Assembly (NCBI RefSeq): GCF_042675965.1 | Contig: NZ_JBHTKJ010000012.1 | Span: 124,001 to 188,000, forward strand | Length of the DNA: 64,000 bases | DNA from: Virgibacillus_R byunsanensis | GTDB taxonomy: Bacteria; Bacillota; Bacilli; Bacillales; Amphibacillaceae | Direction of reading: 5' to 3' | Part shown: piece by piece, positions 17,974 through 25,965 of the stretch | How positions within the stretch are numbered: the first letter of the stretch is position 1 | Layout of the letters: every line of letters starts with the position of its first letter | Position numbers and translations under genes: made by a program | The notes under the pieces: model-generated | What the model was told of the DNA's origin: nothing | The model's database searches: none | Seen by the model: only the letters and a program-made list of their open reading frames with translations

Positions 17974-18002
17974 ATTTTATAGTTTTTAAGCAGGAATGTA
18001 AA
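17974..18002 (-). promoter_or_regulatory. Candidate sigma-A promoter of pnp
   Basis: TTTACA (17997-18002, 5/6), 17 bp, TAAAAT (17974-17979, 5/6) on the minus strand, about 40 bp before the pnp start. Confidence 0.55.
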
Positions 18003-18050
18003 TTTTATGTAATTAAAATATTTTTCCTTATGTATGTTTTTCATTAGTAA

Positions 18051-18245
18051 AGTAGAACAAAAGCTAGAAGCGGCGGTTTTAGTCGATCTTCCATATCGGT
18101 ATGAGATAAAGGAAACGCGTAGTGATTCGATGTTGACTTATCGTAAGGAGGAGCAGGAAGTCCAATAGTCGCTGGGCGCTGGAGCTGAACGCGGCTTACA
18201 CAGTCAATAAATTATCCACAGTCTCCACATTTTATAATTTCCTAG
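18051..18245. repeat. Dispersed intergenic repeat, copy 1
   Basis: Shares both ends with 35294-35465: the + strand start agaacaaaagctagaagcg and the last ~75 bp, including ctggagctg, acgcggcttacacagtcaat and ataatttcctag. The middle parts differ. AGCT..AGCGCC near the start and GGCGCTGGAGCT near 18175 are imperfect inverted repeats, so the transcript could fold. It ends a few bases from the T run of the rpsO terminator. It contains no plausible gene. Confidence 0.85.
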
Positions 18246-18250
18246 ATTAT

Positions 18251-18278
18251 AAAAAAAGCAGGATTTCTCCTGCTTTTT
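18251..18278 (-). terminator. Rho-independent terminator of rpsO
   Basis: GCAGGA / TCCTGC stem extended by A/T pairs, 4 nt GAAA loop (minus strand), then TTTTTTT, 9 nt after the rpsO stop. Confidence 0.93.
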
Positions 18279-18286
18279 AAAATACC

Positions 18287-18556
18287 TTAACGGCGTAAAC
18301 CTAGTTTTTTAATTAAATCACGGTAGCGAGTAACGTCGTTATTACGCAAATAATTTAATAAGTTACGACGTTTACCAACCATTTTTAAAAGCCCACGACG
18401 TGAATGGTGGTCTTTTTTATGAAAACGTAAATGCTCATTTAATGTTGTTATTTCTTCAGTAAGTACAGCAATTTGTACTTCTGGAGAACCAGTATCATTA
18501 TCATGAACTTTGTATTCACTTATGATTTCATTCTTACGATCCTTTGTGATAGCCAT
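18287..18556 (-). CDS. rpsO: Ribosomal protein S15
   Basis: 89-residue 30S protein that binds the central domain of 16S rRNA early in assembly. Sequence MAITKDRKNEII...DTGSPEVQIAVLTEEI...HKKDHHSRRGLLKMVGKRRNLLNYL is unmistakable. ATG 18556 lies 7 nt after a perfect AGGAGGTG. It stands alone between ribF and pnp with its own terminator. Confidence 0.98.
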   Translation of the reverse strand: MAITKDRKNEIISEYKVHDNDTGSPEVQIAVLTEEITTLNEHLRFHKKDHHSRRGLLKMVGKRRNLLNYLRNNDVTRYRDLIKKLGLRR

Positions 18557-18600
18557 CTGGCTCACCTCCTATAATTTGTTTATATCCCCATTCCCCTAGC

Positions 18601-18642
18601 AAACGTCGGAGTCACGAATTGCCAAGCGATGGTTTTACGTTT
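18601..18642 (-). promoter_or_regulatory. Possible S15 autoregulatory leader of rpsO
   Basis: In the 5' untranslated region of rpsO, AAACGT (18637-18642) and ACGTTT (18601-18606) enclose about 30 nt that contain smaller GC-rich pieces. rpsO leaders bound by S15 are known in several bacteria with different folds; I have not matched this to a known class. Confidence 0.35.
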
Positions 18643-18732
18643 CTAAGCGTACATCTTTTCACGATAAAATGCAAGAGAAAAATTATATCTCACAACAAGT
18701 TAGTTATATCGTTACGCTACATTCTATTCTGA

Positions 18733-19671
18733 CTAGCTTGAAAAATAGTTACGAATTAATCTCTCATCATTTTCTATCTCTTTCACTAGTTCTTCTACTC
18801 CATTAAATTTCTTTTCCTCACGGATGAAATAGTACCACTCTATTTGGAGTTCCTCACCATATATATCATTACTGTAATCAAGAATATTAACCTCAACGGA
18901 TGGCTTATCAATATCAGAATGAAACGTTGGTTTTACACCTAAGTTAGCCATGCCCTCATATACTTCATTTCTATAAAGTACTTTCACTGCATAAACACCC
19001 GGTTTTGGTAGTAAAGCATCAGAGTTTATCTCAAGATTTGCAGTAGGATATCCAATAGTTCTTCCGCGTTTATCCCCTTCAACCACTATGCCATGAATAG
19101 ACAATGGGCGTCCGAGTATGTCGTTGGCTTTTTTCATTTCACCTGTCTTTAAGTATTCTCTAACTTTAGTAGAACTTACTTTTTCGTTATTCAATTGAAC
19201 TTTATCAATTGTTGAATAACTAAATGCACCCCTTGAATGTTCTTCGATTTTGTTCATATTACCTTGTCCTTTATGACCATACGAAAAGTCAAAACCTGCT
19301 ACTAGATGCTTTATATTCAAACCTATAATAAAATGATCCACAAATTGCTGCGGTTCTTGGGATGCTAGTGCTTTATTAAAGGTAATAATATAAAGCCGAT
19401 CTACATCTAATTGACGCAATATCTCCTGCTTTTCTCTTAATGGGGTGATATATTCTACATGTTGTGTATCCTTTTTTAAAACAACTGATGGATGTGGATG
19501 GAATGTGATAACCGCACTTTCCATATTTTTAGTACGTGCATGAGTAACTGCAGTTTTAATAACTGATTGGTGCCCTATATGTATTCCATCAAAAAAACCT
19601 ATTGCTGCCACGGTTTCAGGAAGTTCTTCTAATACTAATGTATGTGGGTATGTTAGCTCAATCGTTCTCAA
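18733..19671 (-). CDS. ribF: Bifunctional riboflavin kinase / FAD synthetase
   Basis: Converts riboflavin to FMN and FMN to FAD. N-terminal adenylyltransferase domain with GFFDGIHIGHQSVI and HPHPSVVLKK, KVSSTKVREYLKTGEM linking part, then the riboflavin kinase barrel with GDKRGRTIGYPTANL and PKPGVYAVKV. 312 residues; called ribC in B. subtilis. TTG start at 19671 preceded by AGGTG. In B. subtilis it directly follows truB, whereas here a ~640 bp gene-free block separates them. Confidence 0.96.
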   Translation of the reverse strand: MRTIELTYPHTLVLEELPETVAAIGFFDGIHIGHQSVIKTAVTHARTKNMESAVITFHPHPSVVLKKDTQHVEYITPLREKQEILRQLDVDRLYIITFNKALASQEPQQFVDHFIIGLNIKHLVAGFDFSYGHKGQGNMNKIEEHSRGAFSYSTIDKVQLNNEKVSSTKVREYLKTGEMKKANDILGRPLSIHGIVVEGDKRGRTIGYPTANLEINSDALLPKPGVYAVKVLYRNEVYEGMANLGVKPTFHSDIDKPSVEVNILDYSNDIYGEELQIEWYYFIREEKKFNGVEELVKEIENDERLIRNYFSS

Positions 19672-19762
19672 TTTGGTTCACCTACACTTTTTTCTTCATA
19701 AAATTTTTAGCTTTTCTTATGCGCTAGCTGTTTTCGTAAAAATTGTTGCTTTGGTGTGAATG

Positions 19763-20282
19763 GATCTAAACTGCGACGTAACTTCTTCGTGGGTTTGTTT
19801 TCGTGACATCGAGTGCTATAAAACCGCTTTCGCTAGTCATGGCTCACTGGAAGACCAAACACTTGGACCCTTGTAACATGACCTTGACCTTATTTCCTTG
19901 AACAGAAAGCTGTTGTTTTATTTTGGACGCTATACCAGCGGCGGAAATACACGAAGACTCCTTGAAAAAGGAAATCACTTTTTCTGCGTGCGATGTAATG
20001 CTGCCGTAGCTTTCCTTGTTCTGCGGGAGGATAGGCCTAGGTGGCTGTCCGATGGAATAATTTCTGTGAATATATATGCATTCACACTGAATTATTAATG
20101 TATAATCCACCATATTTTGAATAAATATTCGGCAATTTCACTTCGTCGGACAGCCTCCTATGTGAGATTCTGAAATGCGTTAGCATGAAGAAGCTCACCA
20201 GCCGCCCTAAGATGCGCGAATTGTATTTCCAGAGCGAGTAACAGCACCACCCATCATCTCAAGTTATGTCGTAGTTTAGATC
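19763..20282. mobile_element. Putative MITE-like or decayed element bounded by 22 bp inverted repeats
   Basis: Left end gatctaaactgcgacgtaac(tt) at 19763-19784 matches the reverse complement of 20261-20282 at 20 of 22 positions. The 520 bp between contain no transposase or other gene. I see no clear target-site duplication. Mobility is inferred only from the inverted ends and the disruption of the usual truB-ribF adjacency. Confidence 0.5.
20038..20160. repeat. Inner 123 bp element with 15 bp inverted ends
   Basis: taggtggctgtccga (20038-20052) and tcggacagcctccta (20146-20160) are inverted repeats with one mismatch. The 93 bp between are AT-rich. This looks like a small palindromic insertion nested inside the larger element, or a strong hairpin belonging to it. 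Confidence 0.65.
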
Positions 20283-20306
20283 AACTATGAATACAACAAT
20301 GCATAC

Positions 20307-20341
20307 AAAAACAGCCTATGTGTTAAACACACGAACTGGCT
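20307..20341 (-). terminator. Probable terminator overlapping the truB stop
   Basis: Minus strand AGCC..GTGTT..AACAC..GGCT forms a two-part stem with an internal loop (arms 20338-20341/20313-20316 and 20326-20330/20320-20324), followed by GTTTTTG. The truB stop TAG lies in the downstream arm. Confidence 0.5.
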
Positions 20342-21212
20342 TTATTTGTTCGGGCTTTTCGGGATGTGTTTGATAGATTGCTAATAATTGTTTATCAAAC
20401 ATGACTGCGAAAGGATCAGTGTTAGGAACTATTTCTGGTTGCTTGAGCTTTTGTCCATGAAGAACTTTATTCTTCGTCTCTTCATCAACAAACAAGCAGT
20501 CCAAATGATCAATACCTCTCGTTATAGGCAATACTAATTTTTCCTGCAGATTTTGCTCGATAGCTTCATCCATTTCTGTAAAAGTTACTGTGTCTTCTTT
20601 TGAAATAGATCCTGTGGCTAACCGAATCAAGTTTGACATATGTGCTGGATACCCTAAAGCCTCACCAATATCTACACATAATGTACGAATATACGTTCCT
20701 TTAGAACAAACTACTTTTACTTGAAATGTATCTGTCTCATTAGTTGTTTGGGCTAAAAGTTCCAAGTGATGAATAGTAATCTGTCTACGAGGTCGCTCAA
20801 CAGTTTCATTAGCCCTAGCATATTCATATAGTTTCTTTCCTTTTACTTTAACTGCAGAATACATTGGTGGTATTTGTGTTATCTGTCCTCTAAAAGATTG
20901 TAGCACGTTTTCAATAATTTGTAGAGAAGGGGGATTGAGAATTTCTGTTTGATTAGTAATTTTACCATGACTGTCCTCTGTATCTGTTGCTGCACCCAAT
21001 TTTACTTCTGCGATATATGTTTTCTTTGTATCCGTTAAGAAAGGAACAATTTTTGTAGCTTCTCCAATACAAATAGGTAGTACTCCCTCAACTTCAGGGT
21101 CAAGTGTACCTGTATGACCGACTTTTTTGGTACGTAATAATTTTCGTACTTTCACCACACAATCATGTGACGTTAATCCCTTAGGCTTCCATAATGGCAA
21201 AATACCATCCAT
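20316..21212 (-). CDS. truB: tRNA pseudouridine(55) synthase
   Basis: Makes pseudouridine 55 in the T loop of tRNAs. 298 residues from ATG 21212 (GGAGG 8 nt upstream). N-terminal KPKGLTSHDCVVKVR, catalytic Asp38 in GHTGTLDPEVEGVLP, and later CSKGTYIRTLCVDIGEALG and the GHxxxLxRxxxG-like AHMSNLIRLATGSI. The PEVEG in motif II (often PLASG) is a normal Bacillaceae variant as far as I know. A C-terminal PUA-like extension is short. rbfA-truB order is conserved, but a terminator separates them here. Confidence 0.96.
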   Translation of the reverse strand: MDGILPLWKPKGLTSHDCVVKVRKLLRTKKVGHTGTLDPEVEGVLPICIGEATKIVPFLTDTKKTYIAEVKLGAATDTEDSHGKITNQTEILNPPSLQIIENVLQSFRGQITQIPPMYSAVKVKGKKLYEYARANETVERPRRQITIHHLELLAQTTNETDTFQVKVVCSKGTYIRTLCVDIGEALGYPAHMSNLIRLATGSISKEDTVTFTEMDEAIEQNLQEKLVLPITRGIDHLDCLFVDEETKNKVLHGQKLKQPEIVPNTDPFAVMFDKQLLAIYQTHPEKPEQIKPVRVFNT

Positions 21213-21251
21213 GTGCTCAACCTCCAAGTTAGTCATTAATTTATGATAAGG

Positions 21252-21294
21252 AAAAATCTGACTCAATTTTAGTATAACTTGAGTCAGATTTTTT
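21252..21294 (-). terminator. Rho-independent terminator after rbfA
   Basis: AAAAATCTGACTCAA / TTGAGTCAGATTTTT, a perfect 15 bp stem (21280-21294 and 21252-21266 region) with a 12 nt loop; T-rich at both sides so it could work in either direction. It closes the rimP-rbfA operon. Confidence 0.9.
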
Positions 21295-21308
21295 ATATAC
21301 TTCTCGTT

Positions 21309-21650
21309 TTATTTGTTTAAATCGCGTAATATTGTTTCAATACGATTTCCGTATTCATAGGCTTCATCAAACTCAAAATTTAAATCCGGTGTTTTTCTCA
21401 AGCGTATACGCTGTCCGATTTCGGAACGAATAAAGCCTTTTGCTTTTGCCAAACCGACAAGTGTATCATGCTTTTGTTGCTCATCACCAAGCACTGAAAT
21501 AAATATTTTTGCTTGCTGTAAATCACCAGTTACTTCAATATCAGTTACAGTAACAAACCCAACACGTGGATCTTTTATCTTTCGGGTTAAAATTTCACCC
21601 ATTTCCTTCTTCATTTGCTCTGCTACACGATTTGCACGTAAATCACTCAT
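21309..21650 (-). CDS. rbfA: Ribosome-binding factor A
   Basis: Assists late maturation of the 30S subunit and 16S rRNA 5' end, and helps growth in the cold. 113 residues with a KH-like fold: RVAEQMKKEMGEILTRKIKDPRVGFVTVTDIEVTGDLQQAKIFISV is typical. Last gene of the nusA/infB operon; the GAGGTGG ribosome site precedes ATG. The 144 bp before it can fold strongly (separate entry). Confidence 0.97.
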   Translation of the reverse strand: MSDLRANRVAEQMKKEMGEILTRKIKDPRVGFVTVTDIEVTGDLQQAKIFISVLGDEQQKHDTLVGLAKAKGFIRSEIGQRIRLRKTPDLNFEFDEAYEYGNRIETILRDLNK

Positions 21651-21688
21651 TAAACCACCTCATTATGCCTTTACACAGTTTTAGAAAA

Positions 21689-21761
21689 ACGTATCCATGT
21701 CTTAATGGTGATAGCTCACGAATTTGTTATAGTCTTATCTAAGGACTATTCTTCCATACGT
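21689..21761 (-). promoter_or_regulatory. Branched RNA structure upstream of rbfA
   Basis: On the minus strand an outer pair ACGTAT (21756-21761) / ATACGT (21689-21694) encloses two hairpins: AATAGTC..GACTAT (21744-21749/21729-21734) and GTGA..TCAC (21716-21719/21708-21711). TTTTTC follows the outer stem, as in an intrinsic terminator. Stems are short; an attenuation role for rbfA is a guess. Confidence 0.35.
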
Positions 21762-21794
21762 GAAAAAAATATTAATACTTAGTAACATGAAAAC

Positions 21795-22073
21795 TTATAC
21801 TTCTTCAACATTGGTAATAGTACGTTCTAGTGTAGGGTACGTATCAATTATCCGCAGTGCCTCCTGAACTACTTGCTCGGCATGAATCTTGTCATTTGAT
21901 ATAGTTACAATACCAAATTTTGTACGTTGCCATAAGTTATGATAGTCAAGCTCTGTTACAGCCACATTTAATTCTTTTCGCAATTTAGCTAAAACAGGTT
22001 TAATAACAGAGCGTTTCGCCTTTAGCGATTGACCTTCATATAAAATACATTCTACTTCTGCAAAGACAATCAT
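21795..22073 (-). CDS. ylxP: YlxP-like protein (DUF503)
   Basis: 92-residue DUF503 protein starting MIVFAEVECILYEGQSLKAKRSVIKPVLAKLRKELNVAVTELDYHNLWQ, in pieces diagnostic for the family. Later work on the infB-rbfA neighbourhood links YlxP-type proteins to ribosome maturation; I cannot verify this from sequence. Its ATG shares one base with the infB stop (TAATG), so it is coupled to infB. Confidence 0.9.
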   Translation of the reverse strand: MIVFAEVECILYEGQSLKAKRSVIKPVLAKLRKELNVAVTELDYHNLWQRTKFGIVTISNDKIHAEQVVQEALRIIDTYPTLERTITNVEEV

Positions 22074-24250
22074 TACTTACGCTCAATTTCCTGCATAATA
22101 AACGCTTCGATAATGTCGCCTTCTTTAATATCATTGAATTTTTTAATGGTAATCCCACATTCATAGTTTTGTGCTACTTCTTTTACATCATCCTTAAAAC
22201 GTTTTAATGCGTCAATTTCGCCTTCAAATTGAACAACACCATCTCGAATTAAGCGTATACCAGAATCGCGGGTTAATTTACCTTCTGTAACATAACTACC
22301 AGCAATTGTACCGATTTTTGATACTTTAAATATTTCACGGACTTCTGCCTGACCGATTATTTTTTCTTCATATTCAGGATCAAGCATCCCTTTCATTGCT
22401 GCTTCTATCTCATCAATCGCTTTATAAATGACACGGTGTAAACGGACATCCACTTTTTCAGATTCAGCTGCTTTTTTAGCATTAGCATCAGGTCTTACGT
22501 TAAATCCAATAACAATAGCATTAGAAGCTGAAGCTAAAATAACATCAGATTCGGTAATCGCCCCGACACCTGTGTGGATGATCTTAATTTTCACACCTTC
22601 TACTTCAATTTTTTCTAGAGAAGATGCTAGTGCTCCAGCCGATCCTTGAACATCTGCTTTGATGATGATATTAATATCTTTCATCTCACCTTGCTTAATC
22701 TGATCGAAAAGGTCATCCAAACTTACTTTCGTTTGCTCGGTTCTGTTTTCCTGGATATGCTTTTGTTGACGAGCTCCACCAATTTGACGTGATTTTTTCT
22801 CATCTTCAAAAACCAGGAATTGGTCTCCTGCTTGCGGAACATCACTTAAACCTGTAATTTCAACAGGCTGTGATGGTCCAGCTTCTTGAACACGTTTACC
22901 TAAATCATTTACCATCGCACGAACACGACCAAATGTATTACCTACTACTAATGAATCACCAACATGTAAAGTACCATCCTGAACAAGTAACGTAGCAACA
23001 GAACCTCTACCTTTATCCAACTGTGCATCTATAACTGTTCCAAAGGCACTTTTATTCGGATTTGCTTTTAATTCTTCAACTTCTGAAACGAGTAGAATCA
23101 TTTCTAATAATTCGTCAATACCTTCTTGTTTTATTGCTGATAATTGAACAAATATGGTACTGCCTCCCCATGCTTCAGGGATTAATTCATATTCAGTTAA
23201 TTCCTGCATAACGCGATCTGGGTTTGCACCCTCTTTGTCCATTTTATTAACTGCTATGATGATCGGTACTTCAGCTGCTTTAGCATGGTTAATTGCTTCG
23301 ATTGTTTGAGGCATAACACCATCGTCAGCAGCAACAACTAAAATAGCTATATCTGTAACCTGAGCTCCTCTAGAACGCATACTTGTAAATGCTGCGTGTC
23401 CTGGAGTATCTAAGAACGTTACTTTTTTATCGTTGCTTTCTACTTGGTATGCACCAATATGCTGGGTAATTCCGCCTGCTTCGCCTTCTGTAACTTTAGT
23501 ATGACGAATAGAGTCTAGCAATGTTGTCTTCCCATGATCTACGTGACCCATAATTGTAACAACAGCTGGTCTCTCAATAAGATCCGCTTCATTGTCCTCT
23601 TCTCTATACTTATCGAAATCAGTATCTTCTAAAATGATTTCTTTTTCCACTTCAACTTCATACTCTGAACAAATTAACTCAACAGCATCGTCATCAAGAT
23701 CCTGGTTTTTAGTTGCCATAACGCCAAGGAACATTAGCTTTTTAATAATTTCAGAAGCATCCTTATTAAGTTTACTTGCTAAATCACTTACGGTTAATGT
23801 TTCACTATACGTAATATGTTTTGGTGTTTCCTTTACTACTTCTTGCTTTGGTTTTGTGTTCTGATTATTGGTATTTTGGTTTTGCTTGCCTCTTTTATTT
23901 TTCTGATTCTGGTTTTTGTGTTGGTTCCTGTTATTTTGTTGCTGTGGTTTATGCTGCTTTTTTTGTTCAGGTTTTGAATTCCCTTGATTGCCTTTACTTT
24001 TGTTTCCTGTTTGTGCTGGTTTACTAGTTACATTTTTATCTTGCATTTTAGTCGTAGTAGTACTTGACTTTGACTGATTGCTTTGATTCTTGCTAATAGT
24101 AAACTTTTTGTCTAATTTAGGTTTTAACTCATCAGATATTGTAGACATGTGATTGGAAACCTCAACATTAAGCTCTTTTAGATAATTAATCACATTTTTA
24201 CTAGTTGTATTATTTTGTTTAGCATATTCATATACACGCATTTTACTCAT
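22073..24250 (-). CDS. infB: Translation initiation factor IF-2
   Basis: GTPase that brings initiator tRNA to the 30S subunit and promotes subunit joining. 725 residues from ATG 24250, with GGGGGTGG upstream; the frame is open for 20 more codons, which would overlap ylxQ. Two IF2_N modules (residues 1-50 and ~146-195) flank a Gln/Asn/Lys-rich linker (~53-138). The G domain has G1 GHVDHGKT at 235-242, DTPGHAAF and NKMDK; domains 2-4 follow to the C-terminus IEAFIMQEIERK. The low-complexity linker is unusually rich in N and Q. Confidence 0.98.
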   Translation of the reverse strand: MSKMRVYEYAKQNNTTSKNVINYLKELNVEVSNHMSTISDELKPKLDKKFTISKNQSNQSKSSTTTTKMQDKNVTSKPAQTGNKSKGNQGNSKPEQKKQHKPQQQNNRNQHKNQNQKNKRGKQNQNTNNQNTKPKQEVVKETPKHITYSETLTVSDLASKLNKDASEIIKKLMFLGVMATKNQDLDDDAVELICSEYEVEVEKEIILEDTDFDKYREEDNEADLIERPAVVTIMGHVDHGKTTLLDSIRHTKVTEGEAGGITQHIGAYQVESNDKKVTFLDTPGHAAFTSMRSRGAQVTDIAILVVAADDGVMPQTIEAINHAKAAEVPIIIAVNKMDKEGANPDRVMQELTEYELIPEAWGGSTIFVQLSAIKQEGIDELLEMILLVSEVEELKANPNKSAFGTVIDAQLDKGRGSVATLLVQDGTLHVGDSLVVGNTFGRVRAMVNDLGKRVQEAGPSQPVEITGLSDVPQAGDQFLVFEDEKKSRQIGGARQQKHIQENRTEQTKVSLDDLFDQIKQGEMKDINIIIKADVQGSAGALASSLEKIEVEGVKIKIIHTGVGAITESDVILASASNAIVIGFNVRPDANAKKAAESEKVDVRLHRVIYKAIDEIEAAMKGMLDPEYEEKIIGQAEVREIFKVSKIGTIAGSYVTEGKLTRDSGIRLIRDGVVQFEGEIDALKRFKDDVKEVAQNYECGITIKKFNDIKEGDIIEAFIMQEIERK

Positions 24251-24266
24251 ACGTCCACCCCCGAAA

Positions 24267-24569
24267 TTATTTATCGAGTAACGATTTAATCTTAGCGGCA
24301 AATCCTGCATCTAAAATAGCAATTGCTACTCTTTGTGACTTACCAATAGCATTTGATAAAGTATCTCGATCATCAACTTCTATTAGTGGTATTCCATAAG
24401 TATTACATTTATTGGTTAACTTCTTTTTCGTTTGTGGCCCAGTGTCACTAGCCATTAAAACAAGCTTTGCTCGTTGTTGCTGAATATCTTTAACAATTGT
24501 TTCTTCTCCTAACGAGCATTTCCTAGCTCTAAATGCCAGACCGACTAAATTCAGGTAATTATTTTTCAT
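24267..24569 (-). CDS. ylxQ: L7Ae-family protein YlxQ
   Basis: 100-residue L7Ae/L30e/S12e-fold RNA-binding protein; B. subtilis YlxQ (RplGA) is a kink-turn binding L7Ae homologue. Features: NYLNLVGLAFRARKCSLGEE, the ligand-type AKLVLMASDTGPQTKKKL and VDDRDTLSNAIGKSQRVAIAILD. ATG overlaps the end of rnpM by 11 nt. Confidence 0.92.
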   Translation of the reverse strand: MKNNYLNLVGLAFRARKCSLGEETIVKDIQQQRAKLVLMASDTGPQTKKKLTNKCNTYGIPLIEVDDRDTLSNAIGKSQRVAIAILDAGFAAKIKSLLDK

Positions 24570-24840
24570 GTTGACTTCCTTCAGCGATCACTTTAAGATC
24601 CTCAAAGATAGATAAATCTATCTCCGTATTAAATTGACGGTTTAAAATACCGGTTTTTTTTGCTTTTTCAATTACGCTGGTATCTTTACTTAAATAGGCC
24701 CCTCGGCCATTTTTCTTACCCGTTTGATCGACAAAGACCTCACCATCTTTGTTACGTACTACTCGAATTAATTCTTTTTTAGGCTTCATTTCATTTGTCA
24801 CAATACATTTACGTAAAGGAATTTTTCTTTTTTGCACCAC
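24559..24840 (-). CDS. rnpM: RnpM/YlxR RNA-binding protein
   Basis: 93-residue YlxR-family protein; recent work in B. subtilis names it RnpM, a modulator of RNase P. The motif RKCIVTNEMKPKKELIRVVR and the loop KKNGRGAYLSKD are diagnostic. It starts with two adjacent GTG codons; AGGAGG is 8 nt before the first. Sits between nusA and ylxQ as in other Bacillaceae. Confidence 0.93.
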   Translation of the reverse strand: MVQKRKIPLRKCIVTNEMKPKKELIRVVRNKDGEVFVDQTGKKNGRGAYLSKDTSVIEKAKKTGILNRQFNTEIDLSIFEDLKVIAEGSQHEK

Positions 24841-24855
24841 GTGAAAATCCTCCTA

Positions 24856-25950
24856 TTAAAACAAATCGTCCTCTTCATCAGAATAAGCAGTTTCCTCTTC
24901 TGTTAAAAGCCCTTCTTCTCTAGCTTCTGATTCACTTTTAATATCAATTTTCCAGCCGGTTAGTTTTGCAGCAAGTCGCGCATTCTGACCACGTTTTCCT
25001 ATTGCTAATGATAATTGATAGTCTGGAACAATAACAGTAGTTGCTTTCTCTTCCTCATTAACAAGGACCTCTACAACTTTAGATGGACTAAGTGCGTTCG
25101 AAACATATACTACTGGGTCTTCTGACCATTCTACTACATCAATTTTTTCACCTTTTAATTCATTAACAATCGCCTGAACTCGTTGACCTTTTTGTCCCAC
25201 ACAAGAACCAACCGGATCCACTTCTGGGTCATCTGCAGATACAGAAATTTTAGAACGATCTCCTGCTTCTCGTGCTACAGATCTAATATCCACAATACCG
25301 TCATAAATTTCTGGTACTTCCATTTCAAAAAGTCTTTTTAATAGTCCAGGATGTGATCTGGATATATATATTTGTGGTCCTTTGCTAGTGTTTTCTACTT
25401 TAGTGACAAACACTTTCAAACGGTCATGTACGTAATATTCTTCAGTAGGCATTTGTTCTGCTTCAGCCAATTTCGCTTCAACCTTACCTAAATTTACGTA
25501 AACAAATCGTGGATCTTTACGCTGGATAATACCAGTCATAACGTCTTCTTCACGGTCTGAATACTCACTGAAAATCACCCCACGTTCAGCTTCTCTCACA
25601 CGCTGGGTAACTACTTGTTTTGCAGCTTGGGCAGCAATTCTACCGAAATCCTTAGGTGTCACTTCCACCTCTATAACATCTTCTACAGCATATTTAGGAT
25701 CAATTTTTTTTGCTTCCTCAAGTGAGATTTCCTGCTGATTATCTTCCATTTCTTCAACAACCACTTTTCTAGCAAATACTCGCATAGAACCTTCTGTTTC
25801 ATCCAAATCTACCCGTACATTTGTAGCAGACTTGAAATTTTTCTTGTAAGCAGAAATTAATGCTGCTTCTAAGGCTTCTAGTAAAACTTCCTTATTAATA
25901 CCTTTTTCCTTTTCTAAATAATCAATCGCATCAAACAACTGACTGCTCAA
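24856..25950 (-). CDS. nusA: Transcription termination/antitermination factor NusA
   Basis: RNA-polymerase binding factor for pausing and intrinsic termination. 364 residues: N-terminal RNAP-binding domain (residues 1-125), S1 domain (EEDVMTGIIQRKDPRFVYVNLG), then KH1 (CVGQKGQRVQAIVNEL) and KH2 (IGKRGQNARLAAKLTGWKIDI), ending in an acidic tail DEEDDLF. No C-terminal acidic repeats, as normal for Firmicutes. Start is TTG 25950, with GGGGGAAAAG upstream. Confidence 0.97.
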   Translation of the reverse strand: MSSQLFDAIDYLEKEKGINKEVLLEALEAALISAYKKNFKSATNVRVDLDETEGSMRVFARKVVVEEMEDNQQEISLEEAKKIDPKYAVEDVIEVEVTPKDFGRIAAQAAKQVVTQRVREAERGVIFSEYSDREEDVMTGIIQRKDPRFVYVNLGKVEAKLAEAEQMPTEEYYVHDRLKVFVTKVENTSKGPQIYISRSHPGLLKRLFEMEVPEIYDGIVDIRSVAREAGDRSKISVSADDPEVDPVGSCVGQKGQRVQAIVNELKGEKIDVVEWSEDPVVYVSNALSPSKVVEVLVNEEEKATTVIVPDYQLSLAIGKRGQNARLAAKLTGWKIDIKSESEAREEGLLTEEETAYSDEEDDLF

Positions 25951-25965
25951 TCTTCTTTTCCCCCT

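Larger units (their letters stand above)
17936..18286. other. Intergenic region between rpsO and pnp
   Basis: About 350 bp without a gene. It contains, in the direction of transcription, the rpsO terminator, one copy of a dispersed repeat, and the pnp promoter candidate (each listed). Confidence 0.8.
19672..20315. other. Gene-free block between truB and ribF
   Basis: About 644 bp without a credible gene. It holds an outer pair of inverted repeats 520 bp apart and, inside, a second pair 123 bp apart (listed separately). Base composition is less AT-rich than normal intergenic DNA here, which fits an inserted element. An 89-codon open frame across it has no ribosome site and looks accidental. 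Confidence 0.75.

Noticed and set aside
19844..20113. 89-codon minus-strand open frame in the truB-ribF block
   Set aside because: No ribosome site before its ATG, crosses the inner inverted repeat, and its translation shows no domain I recognise; best explained as a chance frame in the element.
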